This document shows, piece by piece, positions 56,345 through 64,000 of a DNA stretch of 64,000 nucleotides (its first letter is position 1; each line of letters opens with the position of its first letter). Source of the stretch: an uncultured Alphaproteobacteria bacterium (GTDB lineage: Bacteria; Pseudomonadota; Alphaproteobacteria; Rhodobacterales; Rhodobacteraceae); NCBI GenBank assembly GCA_902537415.1, contig CACBBC010000001.1, forward strand, positions 1 through 64,000, read 5' to 3'. The position numbers and the translations under genes are program-made. The notes under the pieces were generated by a model. The model had not been told where the DNA came from. It worked only from the letters and a program-made list of their open reading frames with translations, and made no database searches.

Positions 56345-57094
56345 TTATTCAACTAGTAGAAAGTCTACCCCGCCCAAATGAATATTATTGTTTATTAAAA
56401 CCCCTCTACTTGCCGCTCTTTTTTCTATTTCCAACCTTTTTCCTGTATGAATTTGAAAGGCTGATATATGTTCAGATTGTGACTGAGTATTTATAACAAA
56501 GTTTATACTTGATCCTGATAAATCGATCGAAGTTCCATCTGCTGCTCTTTTCCTACCTAGGGCTCTTTCCCAATTGCATAATAAATTATTTGGATCTGGA
56601 CTGCAGATGTTAACGCCAGAAAAGTGACTCACCAGCGATTTATTTATGTCTTTCTCCCATTCCCTTCCAGCCCAGAGCCAAGAAGAAGCAGGCTTCATAT
56701 TATCGATCGACAAAATAGCGCCTCCAACTTCTTTTGGATGCAGATGAAGCGCTTGTCCATGAATACCGTCAGTCTTACGATTTTCGTGCCAAACAATATC
56801 CAATTCTAAAGTTTTTAGCCTTTTTCGTTCTTTATCTAAATCTAGTGAGTCAACAATAACCATGTAGCCTCCGTCACCGTCTCTTTTTTTGAGAAAGCGC
56901 TCCGCCGCTGTATTATCTTTTACAGGAGTCACTAGCTCTAAAAATGTATCTCCCAGAGGAATAAGAACATTTTTTAGGCCAAATATAATTAACTCTGGGT
57001 CACTGAATGTTCTTCTAAGTTCGAAAAGGTCACAAATGCTATCCGCTAGTGGGTCTATTTCGCTTGTAGCAATGACCAATTGTCTTAATCGCAT
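56345..57094 (-). CDS. VOC-like glyoxalase protein (DUF-type, two halves)
   Basis: A protein of about 249 residues beginning RLRQLVIATSEIDPLADSI, then NVLIPLGDTFLELVTPVKD, which fits the glyoxalase-like VOC group (glyoxalase_3/4 type) with two tandem halves, the second starting near HFSGVNICSPDPNNL. A metal His is not obvious, so it may not be catalytic. I start at the ATG at 57094; the longer frame to 57172 has a poor start context. Confidence 0.65.
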   Translation of the reverse strand: MRLRQLVIATSEIDPLADSICDLFELRRTFSDPELIIFGLKNVLIPLGDTFLELVTPVKDNTAAERFLKKRDGDGGYMVIVDSLDLDKERKRLKTLELDIVWHENRKTDGIHGQALHLHPKEVGGAILSIDNMKPASSWLWAGREWEKDINKSLVSHFSGVNICSPDPNNLLCNWERALGRKRAADGTSIDLSGSSINFVINTQSQSEHISAFQIHTGKRLEIEKRAASRGVLINNNIHLGGVDFLLVE

Positions 57095-57218
57095 ATTAAA
57101 ATCCAAAAAAAATTTATTACAAAATAGAGTACAAAATAAAAGTTCAGCTATAAAGTGATTTAACAGATACACTTAAGTTTGATACGGTTTTTTAGATCAG
57201 AAAAAATAAACTTATATT

Positions 57219-57434
57219 ATGAAAATGCAAAACCTAAATCAGATTAGCTTTCTAGATTGGTGGATACTTATCCCTTTAAGCATAGTTATGTATTTAGTTT
57301 TTCACATATTTGCTTATTTCTTTTTAAATGTTCTCAATCACAAGCTTAACGCGAAAGCCAAAGTAGCAGTTCAGTTTATTGGCTATACGATTATTATTAC
57401 TCTGATGTTACTTTCATTACTGTCGTTTTTCTAA
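57219..57434 (+). CDS. Small membrane protein (71 aa)
   Basis: A 71-residue protein with two transmembrane helices (about 14-37 and 49-70) and a short basic loop. No family is recognised. Its stop codon abuts the stop of the convergent 67-aa gene with no gap. Confidence 0.5.
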   Translation: MKMQNLNQISFLDWWILIPLSIVMYLVFHIFAYFFLNVLNHKLNAKAKVAVQFIGYTIIITLMLLSLLSFF

Positions 57435-57638
57435 TTACCAATTATATTCAATGCCCAGTGTACCTTCAGCATTTGTATACAAAATAGAATTTTTTTGGTA
57501 TCGTGTCGATCCAAGGGTTCGCGAAACAAATCCTTTGTGGTTATAAAAACGAGCAGCAACCTTTGTACTTTCCTCCCTAACTAGGCTGTAGGGGGACGCG
57601 GCCTTTTTTAGTACAGGATATATATTTAGAAAACGCAT
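57435..57638 (-). CDS. Small protein translationally coupled to the P450
   Basis: A 67-residue frame whose ATG overlaps the P450 stop (TGATG at 57636-57640). The C-terminal half (GSTRYQKNSILYTNAEGTLGIEYNW) is strand-like. There is no ribosome site of its own, so expression would depend on coupling. I see no family. Confidence 0.4.
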   Translation of the reverse strand: MRFLNIYPVLKKAASPYSLVREESTKVAARFYNHKGFVSRTLGSTRYQKNSILYTNAEGTLGIEYNW

Positions 57639-58843
57639 CAAAAGGAAGAAATCTCAATTTGCATCTCTTTTATTTCTCTGAATCGAATGCGATTAGCAAC
57701 CTCTGGTTCTTTTAAAAGATTTATTTCTCTAAATGAGGACATTAGGCTTTGAAACGCAACTTTTGCCTCTACACGAGCAAGATTAATTCCCGCACAGATA
57801 TGAATACCTAGTCCAAAAGATAAATGTCTATTTGGCGATCTCGATATATCGAAGGTTTCCGGCTTAAAAAATTGCAAAGGGTCTCGGTTTGCTCCAGCAA
57901 TAATCATGTGAACTGATGTTCCCTTCGGAATTACTACATCTCCTAGCTTTGTTTTTTCCGAACATCGCCGATTATTAATTTGAATTGGTGGTTGGAACCG
58001 CAAAATTTCTTCAATGGCTGTATCAATTCTTCTGGGTTCTTTTTGCAACAATTTATATTGATCCTTATGATTAATAAGCTCATTCAAGCCATGGGATAGC
58101 ATATTTGTTGAAGTTTCATGTCCCGCATTCAGCATAAAAATGCATTGATGAAGCAATTCCGTCTCAGACAATTCCAGACCTTCAGCTTCAATCAAAAGTG
58201 AAAGAACTTCGTTAGCTTTGTTAATTTTTTTGTGAGTTTTTCGAAATTTTATTTGATCCTTTAGATATTGCTTGAAGTTTATAACAGCAGTTGAACCCTC
58301 ATCGAATTGTTTATGTGTAAGTTTTGGTTCCAAAGCTCCAAGTATCTTGTGTGCCCAATCTCTTATCAAATGCCGATCCTCGCTTGGCACCCCCAAAACG
58401 CTACAAACAACATCTACCGGCAGTCGAAAAGAAAAATCCGAAACAAAATCAAACTTTTTTTTCGCGTGCATCATGATTAAGTAACCATCTACTAATCTGT
58501 TAATATTCCTCTCTAAACCAAGAATTGATTTGGGAGTAAAAGCCTGCTGAAAAATTTTTCGTATTCTTGTGTGATCCGGTGGATCAACAAAAACGACTGA
58601 GGTTGTATGGTGTTCAAAAAGGGGTGATGAACCAAATTTTTCCGCAAATTCGGTTCTTTTGTCAGAGCTCCAAACTTTAAAATTTCGATAGACTCCTACA
58701 AGATCTTTGTACCTTGTTAAAATATAAGACCCATCAGAGTTTTTATGAATAGGTGATTTGTCTCGGAGTAGATTATAGTACTTATAAACGTTGTTAATAA
58801 AGTCGCTTGGAGGGTTGTAAAGGTCAAAAGATTCGATGCTCAT
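57638..58843 (-). CDS. Cytochrome P450 (second of two)
   Basis: A 401-residue P450 resembling the CYP107/CYP family of bacterial hydroxylases. The I-helix has AGHETSTNM (near 240), ExxR is in AIEEILR, and the haem Cys (about 350) is in SFGLGIHICAGINLAR. It differs clearly from the other P450 in this window. The ATG at 58843 is chosen over the TTG at 58870. The MORN-type gene immediately upstream ends at 58867, and a small gene overlaps downstream, so the three form an apparent unit. Confidence 0.92.
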   Translation of the reverse strand: MSIESFDLYNPPSDFINNVYKYYNLLRDKSPIHKNSDGSYILTRYKDLVGVYRNFKVWSSDKRTEFAEKFGSSPLFEHHTTSVVFVDPPDHTRIRKIFQQAFTPKSILGLERNINRLVDGYLIMMHAKKKFDFVSDFSFRLPVDVVCSVLGVPSEDRHLIRDWAHKILGALEPKLTHKQFDEGSTAVINFKQYLKDQIKFRKTHKKINKANEVLSLLIEAEGLELSETELLHQCIFMLNAGHETSTNMLSHGLNELINHKDQYKLLQKEPRRIDTAIEEILRFQPPIQINNRRCSEKTKLGDVVIPKGTSVHMIIAGANRDPLQFFKPETFDISRSPNRHLSFGLGIHICAGINLARVEAKVAFQSLMSSFREINLLKEPEVANRIRFREIKEMQIEISSF

Positions 58844-58866
58844 ATACTCAAGTTTATAAGATGATT

Positions 58867-59469
58867 TCAATTAATTGTAGTAATAATCCATTTTCCATTC
58901 TGATAAGACTCGGTTTGGACTACAGTCCCATGCACGTCAAACTTTTCCCATAAACCGTCTTTATGACCGCCGATAAAGAATTGTTTCTCCTTAATATTTG
59001 CATTTAAAAAATAATATAGCCATGGTCCGTCCTTCTTTCCGTTAGCAAACTGACCCTCAGATTTCTTTATTCCACTTAAATAATATTCGATCCAGTTCCC
59101 TACTTTTTTCCCGTCCAACAAATCTCCAACAATTTTCAGTTGACCGTTGGGGTGATAGGACTCAATGTGTCCAGAAAAAGGAATATTAGAAAACTTTCTG
59201 TAAAAAGTATCGTCTCTTTTGACAATTTCATCGATCTGAATTGAAACTTTTTTCTCAGAAGGCACTCCAGCCTTTGGAGAAATTTTTTCATCTTGTGTTT
59301 CACCACTGTCATCTGGTTTATCCTGGATATAACTGTCTAATTGACCAAAAACCCAATCTACAAAACTGTTAGTAAGTGTTTGAAAAAAAAATCCAGGTTC
59401 AGCCACACTAACCCTAGGGTTGAGGAAACTGAAAAAAAGTATAAAAAATAAAAGGCTATATGTTTTCAT
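58867..59469 (-). CDS. MORN/YwqK-repeat exported protein (paralogue)
   Basis: A 200-residue protein with an N-terminal signal segment (about 5-22), a Lys/Asp-rich linker, then MORN/YwqK-like repeats (SYHPNGQLKIVGDLLDGKKVG, NWIEYYLSGIKKSEGQF, PWLYYFLNANIKE and others). It is paralogous to the 52830-53396 protein; both lie near a P450. Probably periplasmic. Role unknown. Confidence 0.75.
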   Translation of the reverse strand: MKTYSLLFFILFFSFLNPRVSVAEPGFFFQTLTNSFVDWVFGQLDSYIQDKPDDSGETQDEKISPKAGVPSEKKVSIQIDEIVKRDDTFYRKFSNIPFSGHIESYHPNGQLKIVGDLLDGKKVGNWIEYYLSGIKKSEGQFANGKKDGPWLYYFLNANIKEKQFFIGGHKDGLWEKFDVHGTVVQTESYQNGKWIITTIN

Positions 59470-59537
59470 TTCAAGATAATGAGAGAAACATTGTTAAATT
59501 GCAATTAATACTATGTTTGTCAAATGCCTAGCTAAAA

Positions 59538-61208
59538 TTATATTCTGTTGATAGCGCTTATCACAGCCTTGATTGGGGCTAGAGTAATGGACGTATCAAT
59601 CCCCACACCAAACACACTTCTACCATTTTCATCTGGAACTTTGATTTCTATGTAAGCAGCTGCTTCGGCAGTAGATCCAGAGCTTCTTGTATTTTGGCCA
59701 AAATCATTAAGCATAAAGTTTAGCTTGAAAGTATCTCTGATAGCATTTACAAAAGCGCTTATAGGACCATTGCCTGTGGAGGAAATTTTTATTTTATCCC
59801 CATTGTTATCTATGGTCGCTTCGACAAATTCGGCGTTATTGTCTTTTGAAATTTTCTTACTTTTAAATTTGATAAGAGAAAACTTACCTTTTCCTAAAAA
59901 TTCTTGCTCAAAGATATGCCAAATCATATCTGGAGTAATTTCCTTGCCCGTCTTATCAGCGATATTCTGAACTGCCTCACTAAATTGAATTTGAGCTCCT
60001 CTAGGTAGATTAATATTATGCTCTTGTTCTAATAACCAAGCAGAGCCTGCTTTTCCTGACTGGGAATTTACCCTAATGATTGCCTCATAAGTTCTACCAA
60101 TATCGCTGGGATCAATAGGCAAATATGGAACTTCCCAATGAGGTTCATTCGATTTTGAAATTGCTTCCATCCCCTTTCTAATCGCGTCCTGATGACTTCC
60201 CGAAAAGGCAGTATGTACTAAAAGGCCTGCGTAAGGGTGCCGTTGATGTACGGGTAGTTGATTACAAAACTCCGCCGTTTCAATAAGATTGTTGATATCA
60301 GAAAAATCCAGCTCTGGATTAATACCTTGGGTAAACATGTTTAGTCCTAAGGTCACTATATCTACATTTCCTGTTCGCTCCCCATTTCCAAAAAGTGTTC
60401 CTTCAACTCTATCGGCTCCCGCCATTAAACCAAGCTCAGTTGCAGCAACTCCGGTTCCTCTATCGTTATGTGGATGTAACGATAATATAACCCTATCTCT
60501 ATCTGTGAAATTATTGCTCATCCATTCAATCTGGTCAGCGTAAATATTAGGGGTAGACATCTCTACCGTTGCTGGCAAATTAATTATTACTTTGTTTTGT
60601 TTTGATGCCTCCCAGCAATCTAATACAGTCTCACAAACATCGAGTGCGTAATCTAGTTCAGTTCCTGTGAAACTTTCTGGAGAATATTGAAGGGTCAGTG
60701 CAGTATCCGGCAAATGCTTTAATCTCTCAAACACCATTGCCGCACCATCTTGTGCAATTTTCTTAACTCCCTTTTTATCTTGTTTGAAAACAACCTTACG
60801 CTGTAAAGTCGATACTGAGTTATAAAGATGTAAAATTGCCGACTTGCAACCCTCTAAAGCTTCAAAGGTCTTATCAATTAGGTGTTCTCTAGCTTGTGTA
60901 AGCACCTGTACCGTTACATCATCTGGTATAAGTTTATTATCTATTAGGTGTCGACAAAATTGAAAGTCGGTGTCAGAAGCAGACGGGAACCCGATCTCAA
61001 TCTCCTTAAAGCCCATAGAGACTAACGTTTTGAACATCCTAAGCTTGCGAGATGTATCCATTGGTTCTACCAAGGCTTGGTTTCCATCTCTTAGGTCAAC
61101 ACTGCACCAAATTGGAGGTCTTTTGATAGCTTTACTCGGCCAAGTTCGTTTATCCAAAGATATTGGGACTGATGGCTTATATTTTATGTGCTTATCGTTA
61201 ACGTCCAT
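59538..61208 (-). CDS. leuA: 2-isopropylmalate synthase, LeuA type 2
   Basis: LeuA condenses acetyl-CoA with 2-oxoisovalerate in leucine synthesis. The 556 residues match the longer type 2 group. The catalytic domain starts with WCSVDLRDGNQAL (34-46), has the metal HPHNDRGTG (near 243) and GNGERTGN. The C-terminal allosteric domain with FGQNTRSSGSTAEAAAY follows from about 430. A solid identification. Confidence 0.96.
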   Translation of the reverse strand: MDVNDKHIKYKPSVPISLDKRTWPSKAIKRPPIWCSVDLRDGNQALVEPMDTSRKLRMFKTLVSMGFKEIEIGFPSASDTDFQFCRHLIDNKLIPDDVTVQVLTQAREHLIDKTFEALEGCKSAILHLYNSVSTLQRKVVFKQDKKGVKKIAQDGAAMVFERLKHLPDTALTLQYSPESFTGTELDYALDVCETVLDCWEASKQNKVIINLPATVEMSTPNIYADQIEWMSNNFTDRDRVILSLHPHNDRGTGVAATELGLMAGADRVEGTLFGNGERTGNVDIVTLGLNMFTQGINPELDFSDINNLIETAEFCNQLPVHQRHPYAGLLVHTAFSGSHQDAIRKGMEAISKSNEPHWEVPYLPIDPSDIGRTYEAIIRVNSQSGKAGSAWLLEQEHNINLPRGAQIQFSEAVQNIADKTGKEITPDMIWHIFEQEFLGKGKFSLIKFKSKKISKDNNAEFVEATIDNNGDKIKISSTGNGPISAFVNAIRDTFKLNFMLNDFGQNTRSSGSTAEAAAYIEIKVPDENGRSVFGVGIDTSITLAPIKAVISAINRI

Positions 61209-61288
61209 AACTTAAAGTTACAGCAAAAAAGAATGCAATACAGCATTTTTCAACGAAAGACATAATAAAAAATAAAATTTTTCCAATT

Positions 61289-62509
61289 TTACTTTTCAAA
61301 AAATTTGTATATTGGGAACCGTACTAAGGCTACAATTAAGAAAAACAAACCCACTAGTAATCCTTCGATTGCCATAATGTTAGAAATCTCTTCAGTTGTG
61401 AAGAAAGTTGACATTAAATAAATGTTTAACGAACCGAGTGCGCCACAGCCAATAGCAATTGTAAGCAAACTGAAAGTTGAGGAACGAAGCTCTGGAGTGG
61501 AATTAAGGTAAATTATCGTACTTTGTAATGCCGAATAACAAGCCGTAGCCATTCCAAAAATCAATATAGACAAAGAATACATGTAAATCGAGTTACTTGA
61601 CGCGGATAGAGATATACATAGCAAAATAATTCCAAGGAAGGTTATAAAGCTAATTAATTTTTTATTGATCGCAATAACTGTTATAGCAGTGCCTCCTATT
61701 AGAGCTCCAATTCCTTCCAAGGATGTGAACATTCCTATATATAACTCGTTTGGATTAAATTTTTCAATAAGCAATAGACTTATCAGTGCGATGAATGGGA
61801 GGGCAAAAATATTGAAAACGAAAGTTAGAGATATTACGGATAACAAATTGACATCATCTCTTGTCTGTCCAATAACTTTTAGAAGCGACTGAGTATAGCT
61901 ATTTGTATTAGTTGTTAAAGCATCTTCTTTTTGGGTAGAGACTAAAAAAACCGAGAGGGCATAGAGAAGAAATAGAAAAAAAACACCTGCATTCAGATCA
62001 AAATAGGTCAAAAAAATACCACCAAATAAAGGTCCCAATATTCTTGTCGCGTGACTAGATAAAACATCTAAAGAAACACCGGCGGAAATTAAATCGTCGG
62101 GAAGGGCATCAGCAAGCATAGGCCTTCGAAATGAAAAATCAATACTCCATAGTGCGCCACTCACAGTCGATAGTAGCCCCAATAAAAAAACATTTATATT
62201 TTGGCCTGTTTGTGAGTAGACAAAAACAAGCAATGAGCATAAAGAACAGATTAAACTTGCACCTAAAACAACTTTCTTTTTTACTACAAATGCGCCAGCA
62301 AAACTAAATGTTACCCCAGTTGCTGCAACACCTAGCAACCTGAGCATTATTAAAAGTGCTGCTATTGAAGCGTTCCCGGTGAGTTTCCATGCAATTACTG
62401 AAAATAAGAATACTTCGAACCATCGGGCAACACTTGTAAGGAAACCTGCTAGAAATAAAATTGTAAAGGCCTTAGTTCGCCAAATCTCAAATAGAACACC
62501 AATATTCAT
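61289..62509 (-). CDS. MFS transporter
   Basis: A 406-residue major facilitator with 12 helices and a start RTKAFTILFLAGFLTSVARWFEVF of the MFS_3/DUF894 type. An exporter is likely. Substrate unknown. Ends 15 nt after the cytosine deaminase stop on the same strand, and so is cotranscribed downstream of it. Confidence 0.82.
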   Translation of the reverse strand: MNIGVLFEIWRTKAFTILFLAGFLTSVARWFEVFLFSVIAWKLTGNASIAALLIMLRLLGVAATGVTFSFAGAFVVKKKVVLGASLICSLCSLLVFVYSQTGQNINVFLLGLLSTVSGALWSIDFSFRRPMLADALPDDLISAGVSLDVLSSHATRILGPLFGGIFLTYFDLNAGVFFLFLLYALSVFLVSTQKEDALTTNTNSYTQSLLKVIGQTRDDVNLLSVISLTFVFNIFALPFIALISLLLIEKFNPNELYIGMFTSLEGIGALIGGTAITVIAINKKLISFITFLGIILLCISLSASSNSIYMYSLSILIFGMATACYSALQSTIIYLNSTPELRSSTFSLLTIAIGCGALGSLNIYLMSTFFTTEEISNIMAIEGLLVGLFFLIVALVRFPIYKFFEK

Positions 62510-62524
62510 TGAACAAAAAGGAGA

Positions 62525-63799
62525 TTAGCCTTTAAAAAGCAAATCTTCGCTCTCTGTGTTTGAGCCTAAGTTTAGTTTACAGTGTACTGGACTGGTAGAG
62601 CTGATAACTTTTCCACGTCTAACAACAAATAGCCTTGCTGGCTTAAGTCTTATGGCCTCTATGGGGTCTTTACATTGCAAAACTACCAAATCTCCATTTG
62701 ATCCCTTATTTATACCATAATTATCTAAATGAAGTATGGAGGCAGCATGGACCGTCACTGCATTGAAGCATGATTTCATCTCATCAATGCCAGTCATATG
62801 ACAGCAGTGTAAAGCCATGTGTGCAACCTCGAGCATATCATGAGAGCCTAGTGGATACCAAGGATCCATAACGCAATCATGTCCAAATGCGACCTTAAGG
62901 CCTGCATTGAGTTGCTCTGGTATTCTAGTTAAGCCTCTTCTCTTAGGGTAACTATCTTGCCTTCCTTGTATAGTTATATTAATTAAGGGATTAGCTATAA
63001 TGTTTAGATCAGCCTCAACGAGCAACGAGATAAGTTTTGTGAAATAGTAATTATCTATTGAATGCATAGAGGTCAGGTGAGAACCCGCTACACGTCCCTT
63101 TAGACCAAGTCTGGTAGTTTCAAATGCAAGCTTCTCAACATGCCTTGACATAGGGTCATCTGTTTCATCACAATGCAAATCTGTAAGAAGTCCGCGCTTT
63201 TCGGCAATCTCACACAGTATACGAATGGACTCATGACCCTCCTCCATTGTTCTCTCAAAGTGAGGGATTCCACCAACAACATCAACTCCCATATCGAGCG
63301 CTGTATTCAAATTGTCCAAACAATTGGCTCTGAGTAATCCGTCTTGTGGAAAAGCAACCAGCTGTATATCAATAAAATCTTTCATTGTTTCTCTGACATC
63401 TAGGAGTGCTTCAACGCCCACAAGGTTTTGTCCAGAGACATCGACATGACTTCGAATTGCCAAGGTTCCTCTAGCTATCGCCCACTTGCAAAACTTCAAG
63501 GCTCTCTCCTTTATAGCATCAGCAGTGAGATTTGGTTTCAATTCTCCCCACAATTTGATGCCTTCAAGTAAAGTACCACTTTTATTCACGCGGGGAAGAC
63601 CATAGCTTAGTGTTGCATCCATATGAAAGTGACTGTCAACAAATGGGGGAGTAACAAAGTGAAAATCGGCGTCTATGATGGGAATATTATCTGCTTTAAT
63701 TTTTGAAGCTATGTCTTTAATAACCCCTTCCTTAATTAAAATGTCTTGAGGGTCTTTGTTTTTTGATAATAAGCAGTTTTTTACTAATAAATCAGTCAT
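62525..63799 (-). CDS. codA: Cytosine deaminase-like amidohydrolase
   Basis: A 424-residue metal-dependent amidohydrolase closely resembling E. coli CodA. The metal motif is SHFHMD (His57, His59), followed by LHCDETDD with catalytic Glu, AGSHLTSMHS, NPLINITIQGR, YPKRRGLTR and FGHDCVMDPWYPLG with the metal Asp. The residue after that Asp is Cys, where E. coli CodA has Asp, so the exact substrate (cytosine, isoguanine, creatinine-like) is open. The ATG at 63799 has GGAGG 6 nt upstream; the frame opens earlier but is not family-like. Probably transcribed after the ABC permease. Confidence 0.88.
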   Translation of the reverse strand: MTDLLVKNCLLSKNKDPQDILIKEGVIKDIASKIKADNIPIIDADFHFVTPPFVDSHFHMDATLSYGLPRVNKSGTLLEGIKLWGELKPNLTADAIKERALKFCKWAIARGTLAIRSHVDVSGQNLVGVEALLDVRETMKDFIDIQLVAFPQDGLLRANCLDNLNTALDMGVDVVGGIPHFERTMEEGHESIRILCEIAEKRGLLTDLHCDETDDPMSRHVEKLAFETTRLGLKGRVAGSHLTSMHSIDNYYFTKLISLLVEADLNIIANPLINITIQGRQDSYPKRRGLTRIPEQLNAGLKVAFGHDCVMDPWYPLGSHDMLEVAHMALHCCHMTGIDEMKSCFNAVTVHAASILHLDNYGINKGSNGDLVVLQCKDPIEAIRLKPARLFVVRRGKVISSTSPVHCKLNLGSNTESEDLLFKG

Positions 63800-63815
63800 G
63801 TAATTCCTCCCTGTT

Positions 63816-64000
63816 TTAATGTCTTTCACCACGTCGGAATGGGATCAAGAGTGCCTTTGGATACCTTGTTCTTTTGGCTGCAATTACCATTGCAACAATA
63901 CTCAACAAAAAAGGAAGCATTAGAAAAAATTGATAAGGAATAACAGCTCCGGCCAGTTGTTGAGCTCTAACTTGATAAGCATCCAGTCCAGCAAAAAGAA
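63816..64000 (-). CDS. Nucleoside/simple-sugar ABC transporter permease, C-terminal end
   Basis: The 61 visible codons end in AAKRTRYPKALLIPFRRGE and start inside a hydrophobic helix (FFLMLPFLLSIVAMVIAA). This matches the C-terminus of NupQ/YufQ-type permeases for nucleosides or simple sugars, including GLDAYQVRAQ and PYQ before the last helix. It is cut off by the window edge. It lies 16 nt upstream of the deaminase start on the same strand, so uptake and deamination of a pyrimidine or related base are plausibly coupled. Confidence 0.85.
   Translation of the reverse strand, partial: LFAGLDAYQVRAQQLAGAVIPYQFFLMLPFLLSIVAMVIAAKRTRYPKALLIPFRRGERH

Noticed and set aside
1-64000. CRISPR arrays, insertion sequences, prophage or replication origin
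   Set aside because: No regularly spaced repeats, transposase or phage genes, and no DnaA-box cluster were seen.

Overview
The window looks like a chromosomal segment of an AT-rich, aerobic, free-living (probably marine) alphaproteobacterium. This placement is inferred from gene content: a Sox/flavocytochrome c sulfide pathway, a Mur-type Fur regulator whose usual cysteines are replaced, an acetolactate synthase with the GEAS form of the ThDP motif, class II DAHP synthase, adenosylcobalamin-dependent ribonucleotide reductase, aa3 oxidase subunit I, and a TRAP transporter. No phage, insertion sequence, CRISPR array or replication origin was seen.

Layout. 1-2.6 kb: the 3' end of soxB converges on a flavocytochrome c sulfide dehydrogenase pair (soxF, soxE), with a perfect hairpin between them. 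2.8-15.4 kb: housekeeping genes (SCPx-type thiolase, htpG, aroG class II, serB, gmk, gamma-carbonic anhydrase, plsC, eno, mur, mazG, gpt, fabI, pdxH, a two-domain cold-shock protein). 15.5-21.7 kb: tRNA-Pro, nrdJ, ilvH-ilvB. 22-26.8 kb: a Tat-exported TRAP transporter operon (dctPQM) with a start-stop element in its leader, a hairpin between dctP and dctQ, and a large permease carrying a coiled-coil tail of about 335 residues. 26.8-32.5 kb: bpt, metA (acetyl-type), a P-loop protein, DUF2244, ctaD, lipB, tRNA-Leu.

33-45 kb is accessory in character: many small or unrecognised genes, a run of very small membrane or lipoprotein ORFs, small proteins resembling dimeric alpha/beta barrels, SnoaL-like proteins, SDRs, a copper chaperone with TauE, and a deacetylase. 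A degenerate tRNA-Ser-like fragment lies in this region.

45.9-59.5 kb is the most distinctive part. cofG-cofH-cofC, for the deazaflavin (FO/F420) cofactor, is followed upstream by an FMN/F420-type split-barrel protein, an ABC exporter, two VOC proteins, two cytochrome P450s, two MORN/YwqK-type lipoprotein-like paralogues and several small proteins. This suggests, but does not prove, an F420-linked oxidation or detoxification neighbourhood. 59.5-64 kb returns to metabolism: leuA, an MFS exporter, a cytosine deaminase-type amidohydrolase, and the end of a nucleoside/sugar ABC permease.

Limits: all function calls come from motifs and remembered family sequences, not from searches. Start codons were revised where a Shine-Dalgarno sequence, family length or overlap gave a reason.
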